Position numbers and translations under genes: made by a program. Under the pieces are notes generated by a model. The model had not been told where the DNA came from and did no database searches. It saw only the letters and a list, made by a program, of their open reading frames with translations. From Salirhabdus sp. Marseille-P4669 (GTDB taxonomy: Bacteria; Bacillota; Bacilli; Bacillales; Alkalibacillaceae), in contig NZ_OEQK01000009.1 in assembly GCF_900240405.1 (NCBI RefSeq), forward strand, positions 1 through 64,000: a stretch of DNA of 64,000 nt, given 5' to 3'. Below, in pieces: positions 33,814 to 41,614 of the stretch. The stretch's first letter is position 1, and each line of letters begins with the position of its first letter.

Positions 33814-34599
33814 CTATAACCGAACTGACACCCGTTTCGTAATCGTTCGTATGATAACGAAAAGAAAAGCAATAAGGAAACATGAACCAATGAAGGAAAT
33901 GAATAAGGATGGAGTACCAAAATCCAACGATAAATATTGCGCCAAAATATTTCCTTCTGTTGCTTCCCAGAACAAATCAAACAAACTAACCAAGATAATA
34001 GAAAACGCGATGGATCCGAAACCAGCAATTACACCAGCTCGATAGAAGGATGCACCAATAAACCAACCAATTGCATAAAAGAACATGGCACGGATTAAGA
34101 AAACCCCAATGGATAATAACCATGGTACATTATTCATGTCTCCAAAGGACGAAAGGACGATGGATAGTACAAAATTCGCGATGATGTTCTCTTCGTTTTC
34201 AATCGCTCCCTCATTAATAAATGTAATATCCATGTTCGTTAGATTTACAATCGTATATTCCACTCCTGTAATGATAAGCGAAACAGCAAGTAGTACAAGC
34301 GAAATAAAGAAAATGGCTAGTGTGTTACCTACAAAATAATCCTTTCTTGTAATGCCGTGGTTTACATAAAGCGGCAAAAACGTATAGGCTGCAATAATTC
34401 CGATTATTAACATAAATACAGTGCTTCCACTGAACGTTATATTAAAGAAGTTCCCAATTTCTCCTCCTTCATGAAACAAAGAAGAGATATATTTAATGAT
34501 GTTGTTGAAAATTAAAATTAAGAAAAAGATGATGGACCAGCCACTTTGTACAGAAGTGATATCAAATGCTACCTTCAAGGGTATATTGTTTTGTTTCAT
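33814..34599 (-). CDS. ABC-2 type transporter permease
   Basis: A 261-residue protein with six hydrophobic segments, no ATPase motifs, and the ABC-2 permease layout (long loop after helix 1, HGITRKDYFVGNTLAIFF between helices 2 and 3). It sits one base after the ATPase gene, with GAGGAGCG before its ATG. It would form the channel of an exporter of unknown substrate, regulated by the GntR protein at the head of the operon. Confidence 0.85.
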   Translation of the reverse strand: MKQNNIPLKVAFDITSVQSGWSIIFFLILIFNNIIKYISSLFHEGGEIGNFFNITFSGSTVFMLIIGIIAAYTFLPLYVNHGITRKDYFVGNTLAIFFISLVLLAVSLIITGVEYTIVNLTNMDITFINEGAIENEENIIANFVLSIVLSSFGDMNNVPWLLSIGVFLIRAMFFYAIGWFIGASFYRAGVIAGFGSIAFSIILVSLFDLFWEATEGNILAQYLSLDFGTPSLFISFIGSCFLIAFLFVIIRTITKRVSVRL

Positions 34600-34600
34600 T

Positions 34601-35473
34601 TTATCGCTCCTCTCTTGTTAAATGAATAAATAGATCCTGCAGGGATATCGTACCTATTTCTAAGCCTAGTGCCATTGCTTCGTTACGCTCTGATTCACTT
34701 AACTCGTCATAGATCATTACCGATTTTGTATTTCCTAATTGTTGTTCATTTAATATGGATTTCCCCCGCACGAAATGATCCACTGTCGATTGACTCCCTG
34801 TAATGGATGCTCCACGGGAAACTAAAGACTCATAATCTTCATGAAGTAAGAGGCTCCCATTATTAATTATCAATATCTCATCAAATAAATAATCCATCTC
34901 AGACACTAAATGCGTAGATAATATGAAAATTCTTGGATGTTTCGCTTGCTCAGCCAAAACTTCCTTATAGAAAATTTCCCTAGTTGGTGCATCCATCCCT
35001 TGATATGCCTCATCAAAAATAGTAATGGGCGTTCTGCCAGCAAGACCAATGACAACATTCAGTGCAGATAGCATCCCTTTGGAAAAGCTTTTTACTGCCT
35101 TATTTAAAGGTAGGTTGAATTTATCAATTAGATAATTCGCGTATTCTTTATCGTAATTAGGGCGATATCGTTCTACCAATTCTAGTAACCCTGGTATTTT
35201 CTCTGTTTCTTCTTTACGGTCTTTTTCGTAAATAAACGCTACACTGTTCATGATAGCTGCATTTTCAAAGGGCTCCTCACCGTTAATACGAAGGGCTCCA
35301 CTTGTTGGCTCGCGAAAAGATGCTAATAAAGAGAGCAAAGTAGTTTTTCCGGCACCATTTTTACCAAGAAGACCGTAAATTTTCGGACCATCTAAATGAA
35401 AGGAAATATCATTTAATATGTCGGTTTTATTGATTTTAAGAGAAACATTCTGAAAATCGATTTGATTCATCAT
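34601..35473 (-). CDS. ABC transporter ATP-binding protein (YtrB-like)
   Basis: An ATPase of about 290 residues with Walker A GLLGKNGAGKTTLLS, signature SFSKGMLSALNVVIG, Walker B TPITIFDEAYQGMD (D-E with a non-standard AYQG after it) and the H-loop LSTHLVSEMD. The operon order GntR-ATPase-permease matches the B. subtilis ytr type, whose operon responds to cell-wall antibiotics. The start is uncertain: ATG 35473 follows GGGAAG by eight bases; ATG 35470 and GTG 35482 are alternatives. Confidence 0.87.
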   Translation of the reverse strand: MMNQIDFQNVSLKINKTDILNDISFHLDGPKIYGLLGKNGAGKTTLLSLLASFREPTSGALRINGEEPFENAAIMNSVAFIYEKDRKEETEKIPGLLELVERYRPNYDKEYANYLIDKFNLPLNKAVKSFSKGMLSALNVVIGLAGRTPITIFDEAYQGMDAPTREIFYKEVLAEQAKHPRIFILSTHLVSEMDYLFDEILIINNGSLLLHEDYESLVSRGASITGSQSTVDHFVRGKSILNEQQLGNTKSVMIYDELSESERNEAMALGLEIGTISLQDLFIHLTREER

Positions 35474-35474
35474 A

Positions 35475-35846
35475 TTACGCACTTCCCATCGTTTTTTTTA
35501 TTAATTGAATGATTTCGTTCTCGCTAATACCTAGCTTCTTCGCTTCTTCAACAAGACCGAGTACATGGTCATGAACAAACGCTTCTTTTCTTTTGGACAC
35601 TAACTTTTCCCTTGCACCAGCAGCAACGAACATACCAATCCCCCTTTTCTTAAAAAGAATGCCATCCTCCACTAATTGGTTAATTCCTTTTGAAACAGTA
35701 GCGTGATTGATTTTATAAAAATTAACGAGCTGTGTTGTGGACGGGGCTTGGTCCCCCTCTTTTAATGCTTTATTTACGATGTCGTCTTCGATTTTTTCTC
35801 GAACTTGTATAAAAATTGGCTTGTTATTTTGAAACAAATTACTCAA
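35475..35846 (-). CDS. GntR-family regulator, YtrA subfamily
   Basis: A 123-residue short GntR protein: winged helix with KALKEGDQAPSTTQLVNFYK, then INHATVSKGINQLVEDGILF and KKRGIGMFV, with only a short C-terminal helical tail instead of a ligand domain, as in YtrA. It probably represses its own operon (ABC exporter and membrane protein) through the dyad at 35880-35909. TTG at 35846 lies nine bases after AGGTGG and is preferred to TTG at 35852. Confidence 0.88.
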   Translation of the reverse strand: MSNLFQNNKPIFIQVREKIEDDIVNKALKEGDQAPSTTQLVNFYKINHATVSKGINQLVEDGILFKKRGIGMFVAAGAREKLVSKRKEAFVHDHVLGLVEEAKKLGISENEIIQLIKKTMGSA

Positions 35847-35879
35847 ACACAATCACCACCTTTTATGTTATTACAGTTA

Positions 35880-35909
35880 TATGGTTATACACTTAAGTAT
35901 ATAACCATA
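35880..35909 (-). promoter_or_regulatory. GntR/YtrA-type operator
   Basis: Perfect 10-bp inverted arms TATGGTTATA (35880-35889) and TATAACCATA (35900-35909) are separated by ten bases and lie just upstream of gntR. The rest of the gap to 36184 shows no other convincing structure. Confidence 0.65.
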
Positions 35910-36184
35910 ATACCTAAAAAATATGCAATGTCAAGTGCCGATTTTAAAAATCCATAGGAGCCCTTCTTCTATTTGTAAATATCTTTTAATAAACGAGAGA
36001 TTCGTTTTGTGGTAAGGTAATGGTAAATCTTAAGGATTGTCTAAGCTACTTACTATACATAGTTACGAATAATTACATAATATAAGTAAACAACGAGGTT
36101 TCTTCCCAATGAATCCGTATATAACGTTTTTCATACCCATCTAGCAAAACAGGAAATCATTGCTTTCAAAGGAGGTCCTATCTA

Positions 36185-36874
36185 TTGTCGAGGATATTAA
36201 TTGTAGAAGATGAAAAAAAACTAGCTCGTGTTTTGCAACTTGAACTAGAGTACGAGGGTTATGAAACTGTAACCGCCTACAATGGAAAGGATGCGGTTCA
36301 GGAAATAAAACAAGGTAAGTTTGATCTTGTACTGCTAGATATTCAATTACCAGAACTAAGTGGTTTTGAAGTGTTACGAAGAGTGAGAAGAGAAGGAATT
36401 GCAATACCAATATTACTATTAACAGCCCGAGACGAGGTTCATGATAAAGTAAGTGGACTTGATTTGGGGGCAAATGACTATATAACAAAACCTTTTCAAA
36501 TTGAGGAATTACTAGCAAGAATTAGAGTGCACCTTCGAACGATTCAGTCTGCAGTTAAATCGGCTGAAGTGATGCAAATTGGGGAACTGTCGGTTAACCT
36601 TCAAACAAGAGAGGTAATACGTGCGGAACAGCATATAGAACTAACCCCAAGAGAATTTGATTTATTAGTGTACTTATTAACAAATGAAAATCAAGTTCTA
36701 ACGAGAGAGCAAATCATTACGCAAGTATGGGGCTATGATTATCTTGGCGAAACAAATGTGGTGGATGTGTATATACGTTATTTAAGGCAAAAAATTGATA
36801 AACCATTTTCGCATGCGTACATACAAACGATACGTGGAGTTGGATATACCATTAGGGACGGTAAAACCTCATGA
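36185..36874 (+). CDS. OmpR-family response regulator (ArlR/CssR-like)
   Basis: A 229-residue regulator: receiver with acidic E8-D9, phospho-acceptor D52 (LVLLDIQLPELSG) and the ITKPFQIEEL lysine; winged helix ending TIRGVGYTIRDG. The start is TTG at 36185 after AAAGGAGGTCC. It overlaps the kinase gene by four bases. The PepSY protein gene after the kinase has a leader with three half-site-like repeats, a likely target. Confidence 0.93.
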   Translation: MSRILIVEDEKKLARVLQLELEYEGYETVTAYNGKDAVQEIKQGKFDLVLLDIQLPELSGFEVLRRVRREGIAIPILLLTARDEVHDKVSGLDLGANDYITKPFQIEELLARIRVHLRTIQSAVKSAEVMQIGELSVNLQTREVIRAEQHIELTPREFDLLVYLLTNENQVLTREQIITQVWGYDYLGETNVVDVYIRYLRQKIDKPFSHAYIQTIRGVGYTIRDGKTS

Positions 36875-38220
36875 AGCTACGAACGAAAATACAAATCTAT
36901 GCAAGTTTTACTGTGTTAATTGTTATTTTACTTATAAATACAGCAATATTTTATTTATTTATGAAGATTTCCTTAGATGCTGAAGTCGAGCGTGCGCGAG
37001 CAGAAACAAATGTTATTATGGAAGCATTAGCCTCCAATGAGAATGCCAACGTGACCTCGAACACTTTACTTAAAGCATACATTCCTAGTAATGGAATGAT
37101 TCGGATTATAAACAAAGAAGAAATGGCCTTAGAAGCCATTACGAAGAAGGCAGATTATTATAGTTTACCTCTAACCTATGTAACTACAGAAAAAAGAGAA
37201 ATAATCGAAGGTCAAGATGGTGTCCCGTTTGTCATGATCTCCATCCCGTTTATATGGGAAAATGGAGAAGTTGTCACCTTGCAAGTTTCTGAAAAATTAA
37301 CTGCTCATCAAGAAGCCATGTCTACTCTATTCCTTGTATTACTTTTTGCATCGCTTATTATGATAATTCCAGCTGCATTAGGTGGAATGGTGCTAGGGAA
37401 TTTCCTTGTGAAACCGATCAAGGAATTAACAACGGCAATGACGGAAAATCAAAGGAAAGGCAAATGGAAGAAAATTCGTTTAAAGGGTAAATCCAAGGAC
37501 GAAATATATCAAATGGGTAGTACGTATAATTCAATGATTGATCGCTTGGAGGAAAGCTTTAAAAAGCAAGAGCAATTTGTTTCCGACGCCTCTCATGAAT
37601 TCAAGACACCTATCTCGGTCATAAAAAGTTATACACAGCTTCTAGAAAGATGGGGAAAGGATAAACCAGAGGTGTTTGAAGAAGCAACAGCTGCAATTCG
37701 GCAAGAAGCGGAAAGAATGGAAAGCATGACAAGACAGATGCTAGCGCTTGCTAAAAATCAAAGGGAAGAGGATTTGCGTTTTGAGACAATTAATCTGGTT
37801 CATTTAGTACAAGATGTTATTCGCACCTTTACGGTAACCTATAAAAGAGAAATAACATTACGAAATGATTTAATGCATACTACATTAAGCTGCGACAAGG
37901 AAAAAATTAATCAAGTACTATATATTTTGTTGGACAATGCTTGTAAGTACAGTGATCAAGAGATAAGGGTTTCTTTATCTCAATCACATACAGTTGCAAA
38001 AATTTCCGTGCAAGATTTTGGAGATGGCATGTCTGACTCAGAAGTGAATCGAATTTTTGATCGGTTCTATCGAGTGGATAAGGCAAGAAGTAGAGAAACA
38101 GGTGGTACAGGATTGGGATTATCCATTGCACAGTTTATTGTTCATGCCCATGGTGGAGAAATTACCGTTCAGAGTAAAGAAGGAGAAGGTTCAATCTTTA
38201 CGGTGAATCTGCCTTTATAA
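36871..38220 (+). CDS. Membrane sensor histidine kinase (ArlS-like)
   Basis: A 449-residue kinase with two transmembrane helices (about 10-30 and 152-175), an extracytoplasmic sensor of about 120 residues, HAMP, H box ASHEFKTPISVIKSY with H242, and a HATPase domain (NACKYS, FGDGMS, GTGLGLSIAQF). The layout resembles ArlS/YkoH-type kinases. Its signal may involve the PepSY protein next door; that is inference from gene order. Confidence 0.93.
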   Translation: MKLRTKIQIYASFTVLIVILLINTAIFYLFMKISLDAEVERARAETNVIMEALASNENANVTSNTLLKAYIPSNGMIRIINKEEMALEAITKKADYYSLPLTYVTTEKREIIEGQDGVPFVMISIPFIWENGEVVTLQVSEKLTAHQEAMSTLFLVLLFASLIMIIPAALGGMVLGNFLVKPIKELTTAMTENQRKGKWKKIRLKGKSKDEIYQMGSTYNSMIDRLEESFKKQEQFVSDASHEFKTPISVIKSYTQLLERWGKDKPEVFEEATAAIRQEAERMESMTRQMLALAKNQREEDLRFETINLVHLVQDVIRTFTVTYKREITLRNDLMHTTLSCDKEKINQVLYILLDNACKYSDQEIRVSLSQSHTVAKISVQDFGDGMSDSEVNRIFDRFYRVDKARSRETGGTGLGLSIAQFIVHAHGGEITVQSKEGEGSIFTVNLPL

Positions 38221-38246
38221 GATAAACATGAAAAAATATTTTCTTT

Positions 38247-38273
38247 TTCTCATCAAATTCTAATGTTTCTCAC
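38247..38273 (+). promoter_or_regulatory. Three half-site-like repeats upstream of the PepSY gene
   Basis: TTCTCAT (38247), TTCTAAT (38258) and TTCTCAC (38267) are spaced 11 and 9 bases, i.e. about one helical turn, as OmpR-family regulators often require. They lie between the kinase stop and the PepSY gene. Confidence 0.45.
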
Positions 38274-38333
38274 AGTATCCTTTCATGTTGGTTGCTTAAG
38301 ATAGAGTCAACAAGTAAAAGGAGGAAGTACAAA

Positions 38334-39137
38334 ATGAAAAACAAATTAATGGCAATTGGAATTGGGTTTGTAATTGTATTAGCAATTGGTTTTGGAGTGT
38401 ATCAATTTTCTACCAAATCTCAGGCCGCAAGTTTATCTGTAGAGGAAGCAAAAAATATCGCTACATCGCAATTTCCTGGGACTGTAACAGAAATCGAATT
38501 TGAAAAAGAAGGCAATCGAGCAGTATATGAAATAGAAATCGAAGGAGAAGGAATGAAGTATGAGCTCCTCCTTGATGGGGATACAGGCGAAGTGATAAAG
38601 CTTGTGGAAAAAGAATGGAACGATTCTAGTAAGCAAGTGAAAGTAACGGTTAATGATGGTAAAACGCAAAATACAGATGATCAAAACGAGGCTAAAAGCA
38701 ATACAGATGATCAAGCCGAAGGGAACGAGAATAAAGCAGAAGTAAACGATGATAATGCAGATGATAAATCAGAAGAAAATGTAAAAATTAGTGCAAAGGG
38801 CAATGCAAATGATGATAACAGCGATGATAACAGTGACGATAAGCAGAAACAAAATAATACAACAAATGAACAAAATACCACACCTGTAGAAGATGACCGT
38901 GACGATAATAAAGGAAAACTTTCTGTAAACCTACCTATTTTACAAGAAAAGGCAATTGAAATTGCTAAGGCTGAAGTTGGTGGTGAAGTAGTGATAGAGG
39001 AGATAGAGTTAGATGAAGAGGACGGTCGTTACTATTACGAAATAGAAATGAGAAGTGAAAATCAAGAATTTGATATGGAAATTGATGCCGTAACTGGTGA
39101 TATCCTCTCCATCTCTTCTGAATATGAAGATGACTAA
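38334..39137 (+). CDS. Membrane-anchored protein with two PepSY domains
   Basis: A 267-residue protein: N-terminal membrane anchor or signal (MAIGIGFVIVLAIGFGVYQF), first PepSY domain (SVEEAKNIATSQFPGTVTEI), a linker of about 85 residues extremely rich in Asp, Asn, Glu and Lys, and a second PepSY domain (LQEKAIEIAKAEVGGEVVIE). PepSY domains are thought to inhibit or sense proteases at the cell surface. ATG at 38334 follows AAAAGGAGG. It comes after a two-component system and is probably its regulated output, as in YkoH/YkoI-like loci. Confidence 0.85.
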   Translation: MKNKLMAIGIGFVIVLAIGFGVYQFSTKSQAASLSVEEAKNIATSQFPGTVTEIEFEKEGNRAVYEIEIEGEGMKYELLLDGDTGEVIKLVEKEWNDSSKQVKVTVNDGKTQNTDDQNEAKSNTDDQAEGNENKAEVNDDNADDKSEENVKISAKGNANDDNSDDNSDDKQKQNNTTNEQNTTPVEDDRDDNKGKLSVNLPILQEKAIEIAKAEVGGEVVIEEIELDEEDGRYYYEIEMRSENQEFDMEIDAVTGDILSISSEYEDD

Positions 39138-39149
39138 TAAGGAATCTTT

Positions 39150-39184
39150 AAAAGCATGTAACAAGTCTTGTTACATGCTTTTTC
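39150..39184 (+). terminator. Intrinsic terminator after PepSY gene
   Basis: Perfect 16-base arms AAAAGCATGTAACAAG and CTTGTTACATGCTTTT are nearly adjacent, so the tip unpairs to form the loop; a T-run follows. Confidence 0.88.
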
Positions 39185-39383
39185 TATTTGTAATTTAATT
39201 CAATTACAAACTTACAAATAGATTAAAAATAACGTTATCAGATAGTGTCAGCTGTAAAAATCTACCTAAAAATCTGTGTGTTACGAAACTATTGCAGAAA
39301 TTTTGAAAAAAAGGTATACGTTTTCAAATTGTTATACTAAAATTTAAATAGACAACTAGAAAAAGGGATAAGGGGATTAGTAT

Positions 39384-40445
39384 ATGAGTCGAATTGTAAT
39401 TTTAGGTGGTGGATACGGCGGTGTCAAAATACTACATAAATTACTAGACAGTGGGTTGCCGGCCGATACATATATTACATTAGTTGACAGAAATCCGTAC
39501 CATTCACTAAAAACGGAATTTTATGCGATTGCAGCAGGCACATCAGCGGATAAAGATGTACGCATGAGATTTCCGGAACACGAAAAGGTAGATTTTGTTT
39601 TTGGGGAAATTGAAAGAATTGATACGGTTGAGGAGCAAGTTTTTGTCCGTGAAGTAGAAGAGGTCATTTCCTATGATTATTTAATCATTGGATTAGGCTG
39701 TGAAGACAACTTTCATGGTATTGACGGTGCAGCGGAATTTACAGAAAGTGTACAGACGATTGCAAAAGCCAGAAGAGCAGGGGCAGCTGTATCTAATTTG
39801 AGTGCTGAGGGTAAGGTTACAATTGTTGGGGCTGGCTTGAGCGGGATTGAAGTAGCTTCAGAGGTTCGGGAAAGTAGACCAGATTTAAAGATTTGTATAT
39901 TGGACCGGGGCAGTTCTGTATTAAAAGCCTTTGATGAAAAAATCCAGAGCTATGTGGAAGAATGGTTCCATAAAAACGATGTTGAGGTTATTCACCATGC
40001 CAATGTCGAGTATGTTAAGGAAGGTGCCGTTTGTAATAATGGTGCTTGCTTTGATAGCGATGTAACGATTTGGACTGCTGGAGTAAAGCCAAATCACCTC
40101 ATTGAATCGTTACCGTTTGAAAAGGATCAACAAGGAAAAGTAGTACTAAATGAATATTTCCAAGTTCCTACTCATTCGAATGTATATGTAGTAGGAGACT
40201 GTGCATCGTCTGATTATTCACCAAGTGCCCAATTAGCTCAACACCAAGGAGAACGAATAGCTGATGTTTTATCAGCTGTATTAAGCAATCAACAGCCTAA
40301 AAAACCAAAGGAAATTAAGCTAAAAGGAACACTCGGTTCTCTAGGTAAATCAGATGGGTTTGGCAATATGTTTAATCAACCATTTACGGGACTATTGCCG
40401 CGACTTGCGAAGTCAGGGGTTTTATGGTTAAGTAAACGACATTAA
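39384..40445 (+). CDS. Type II NADH dehydrogenase-like flavoprotein (YutJ-like)
   Basis: A 353-residue pyridine nucleotide-disulfide oxidoreductase. The FAD-binding loop is IVILGGGYGGVK (4-15), the NAD(P)H loop is VTIVGAGLSGIEVASE, and the second FAD contact is NVYVVGDCASS. It resembles Ndh-type quinone-linked NADH dehydrogenases and best the Bacillus YutJ form. It is slightly shorter than YjlD-type Ndh (about 390-400) and lacks their long C-terminal membrane helix, so true NADH:quinone activity is uncertain. It is monocistronic. Confidence 0.85.
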   Translation: MSRIVILGGGYGGVKILHKLLDSGLPADTYITLVDRNPYHSLKTEFYAIAAGTSADKDVRMRFPEHEKVDFVFGEIERIDTVEEQVFVREVEEVISYDYLIIGLGCEDNFHGIDGAAEFTESVQTIAKARRAGAAVSNLSAEGKVTIVGAGLSGIEVASEVRESRPDLKICILDRGSSVLKAFDEKIQSYVEEWFHKNDVEVIHHANVEYVKEGAVCNNGACFDSDVTIWTAGVKPNHLIESLPFEKDQQGKVVLNEYFQVPTHSNVYVVGDCASSDYSPSAQLAQHQGERIADVLSAVLSNQQPKKPKEIKLKGTLGSLGKSDGFGNMFNQPFTGLLPRLAKSGVLWLSKRH

Positions 40446-40489
40446 ATAGATATAGTCTACTATTTTTAAGCGAATAGGTTTAGGGAAAT

Positions 40490-40525
40490 AAGCTGTCCTT
40501 CACAAATGGTGAGGGGCAGTTTTTA
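40490..40525 (+). terminator. Intrinsic terminator after YutJ-like gene
   Basis: AAGCTGTCCTTCAC pairs with GTGAGGGGCAGTTT using three wobbles around a five-base loop, then a T-run. Confidence 0.7.
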
Positions 40526-40660
40526 ATTTGCATAATGTATAGTAGTTTCGAAAATTGAACAAATCCAAAAACTAAATATTCGCAAATTTATGTTGTCTCT
40601 TGTATTATTTTGGAATTTTGTTAATATAGTAACAATTTACATAAAAGGGAGGGGACCTTT

Positions 40661-41443
40661 TTGATTAAGAAATTAACGGAATCGAATCGGGAAGAATGTT
40701 TAAAATTTGTAAAGACAAAACCAGCTGAAAATCTTTTCCTAATTGGAGATATTGAAGCCTTTGGATTCGACTCCGATGTGCAAGAACTTTGGGGAGATTT
40801 TAGTGACGATGGTCAATTAAGGGCAGTGCTATTACGTTATCAGGATAACTATATTGTATATGCTCCGAAAGAATTTGATATTGATTCCATTGCGGAAATA
40901 ATTGATGCGGATAGTAGACCGAATAAAATGCTTTCTGGAATATCCTCGATTGTAGAGCAAGTTGTCGAAAAACTAAGTCGAAAACCAGTGGAAACGAGAA
41001 ACTTGTTTTATGCTAAATGCGAAGAATTACGACAACTGGATGTTCCTAATATAGAAATTGAATTGGTTCAGCTAGATGATATTCCTCGACTAGTGGAGCA
41101 TCAAAAACAAATATTTGATACAAGAGCTGAGAGAGCTGAAAGTATAAAGCGAAATATGGAGATAGGTGCAGAACGTGGTTATTTTATTGCGGATGGTGAT
41201 CGTATTGTGTCATCTGCAATGACATCTGCTGAAAATAGTGTATCTGCAATGGTAGTGGCTGTTGGAACCCTACCAGGTTATGAAAAAAGAGGCTATGCTA
41301 GTGCAATCATGACACGACTTTGCCAGGATTTATTAAGGGAAGGGAAATTTCTTTGTCTCTTTTATGATAATCCTGCTGCAGGTACTATTTATAAACGAAT
41401 CGGCTTTGTGGATATTGGGATGTGGGATATGAACAAATTTTAA
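40661..41443 (+). CDS. GNAT-family N-acetyltransferase
   Basis: A 260-residue protein whose C-terminal half is GNAT: ISSAMTSAENSVSAMVVAVG, then TLPGYEKRGYASAIMTRLCQ (acetyl-CoA loop and helix 3), then FLCLFYDNPAAGTIYKRIGF. The N-terminal half is an inactive-looking second domain found in GNAT proteins acting on small molecules. The start is TTG at 40661 after GGGAGGGGACC. The substrate is unknown. Confidence 0.85.
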   Translation: MIKKLTESNREECLKFVKTKPAENLFLIGDIEAFGFDSDVQELWGDFSDDGQLRAVLLRYQDNYIVYAPKEFDIDSIAEIIDADSRPNKMLSGISSIVEQVVEKLSRKPVETRNLFYAKCEELRQLDVPNIEIELVQLDDIPRLVEHQKQIFDTRAERAESIKRNMEIGAERGYFIADGDRIVSSAMTSAENSVSAMVVAVGTLPGYEKRGYASAIMTRLCQDLLREGKFLCLFYDNPAAGTIYKRIGFVDIGMWDMNKF

Positions 41444-41555
41444 CAGGGTAGAGAGAAATGGATTCGGATTACAAAAATTCTGGTCCATGAAAGTTTACCT
41501 GGAGCGTCTATAAACCTTGTCTGAGAGGGGAAAAGATTTCAGATCGTAAAATTTT

Positions 41556-41597
41556 TACAAGCCGAAAATGGAATTTATTTTCCTATTCCGGCTTGTA
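41556..41597. terminator. Terminator between convergent GNAT and ABC-F genes
   Basis: ACAAGCCG and further paired bases match CGGCTTGT across a stem of about 16 bp with one bulge. T-rich sequence precedes it on the plus strand and it sits 18 bases beyond the ABC-F stop. Confidence 0.65.
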
Positions 41598-41614
41598 TCT
41601 TAATCCGCAGTCCC

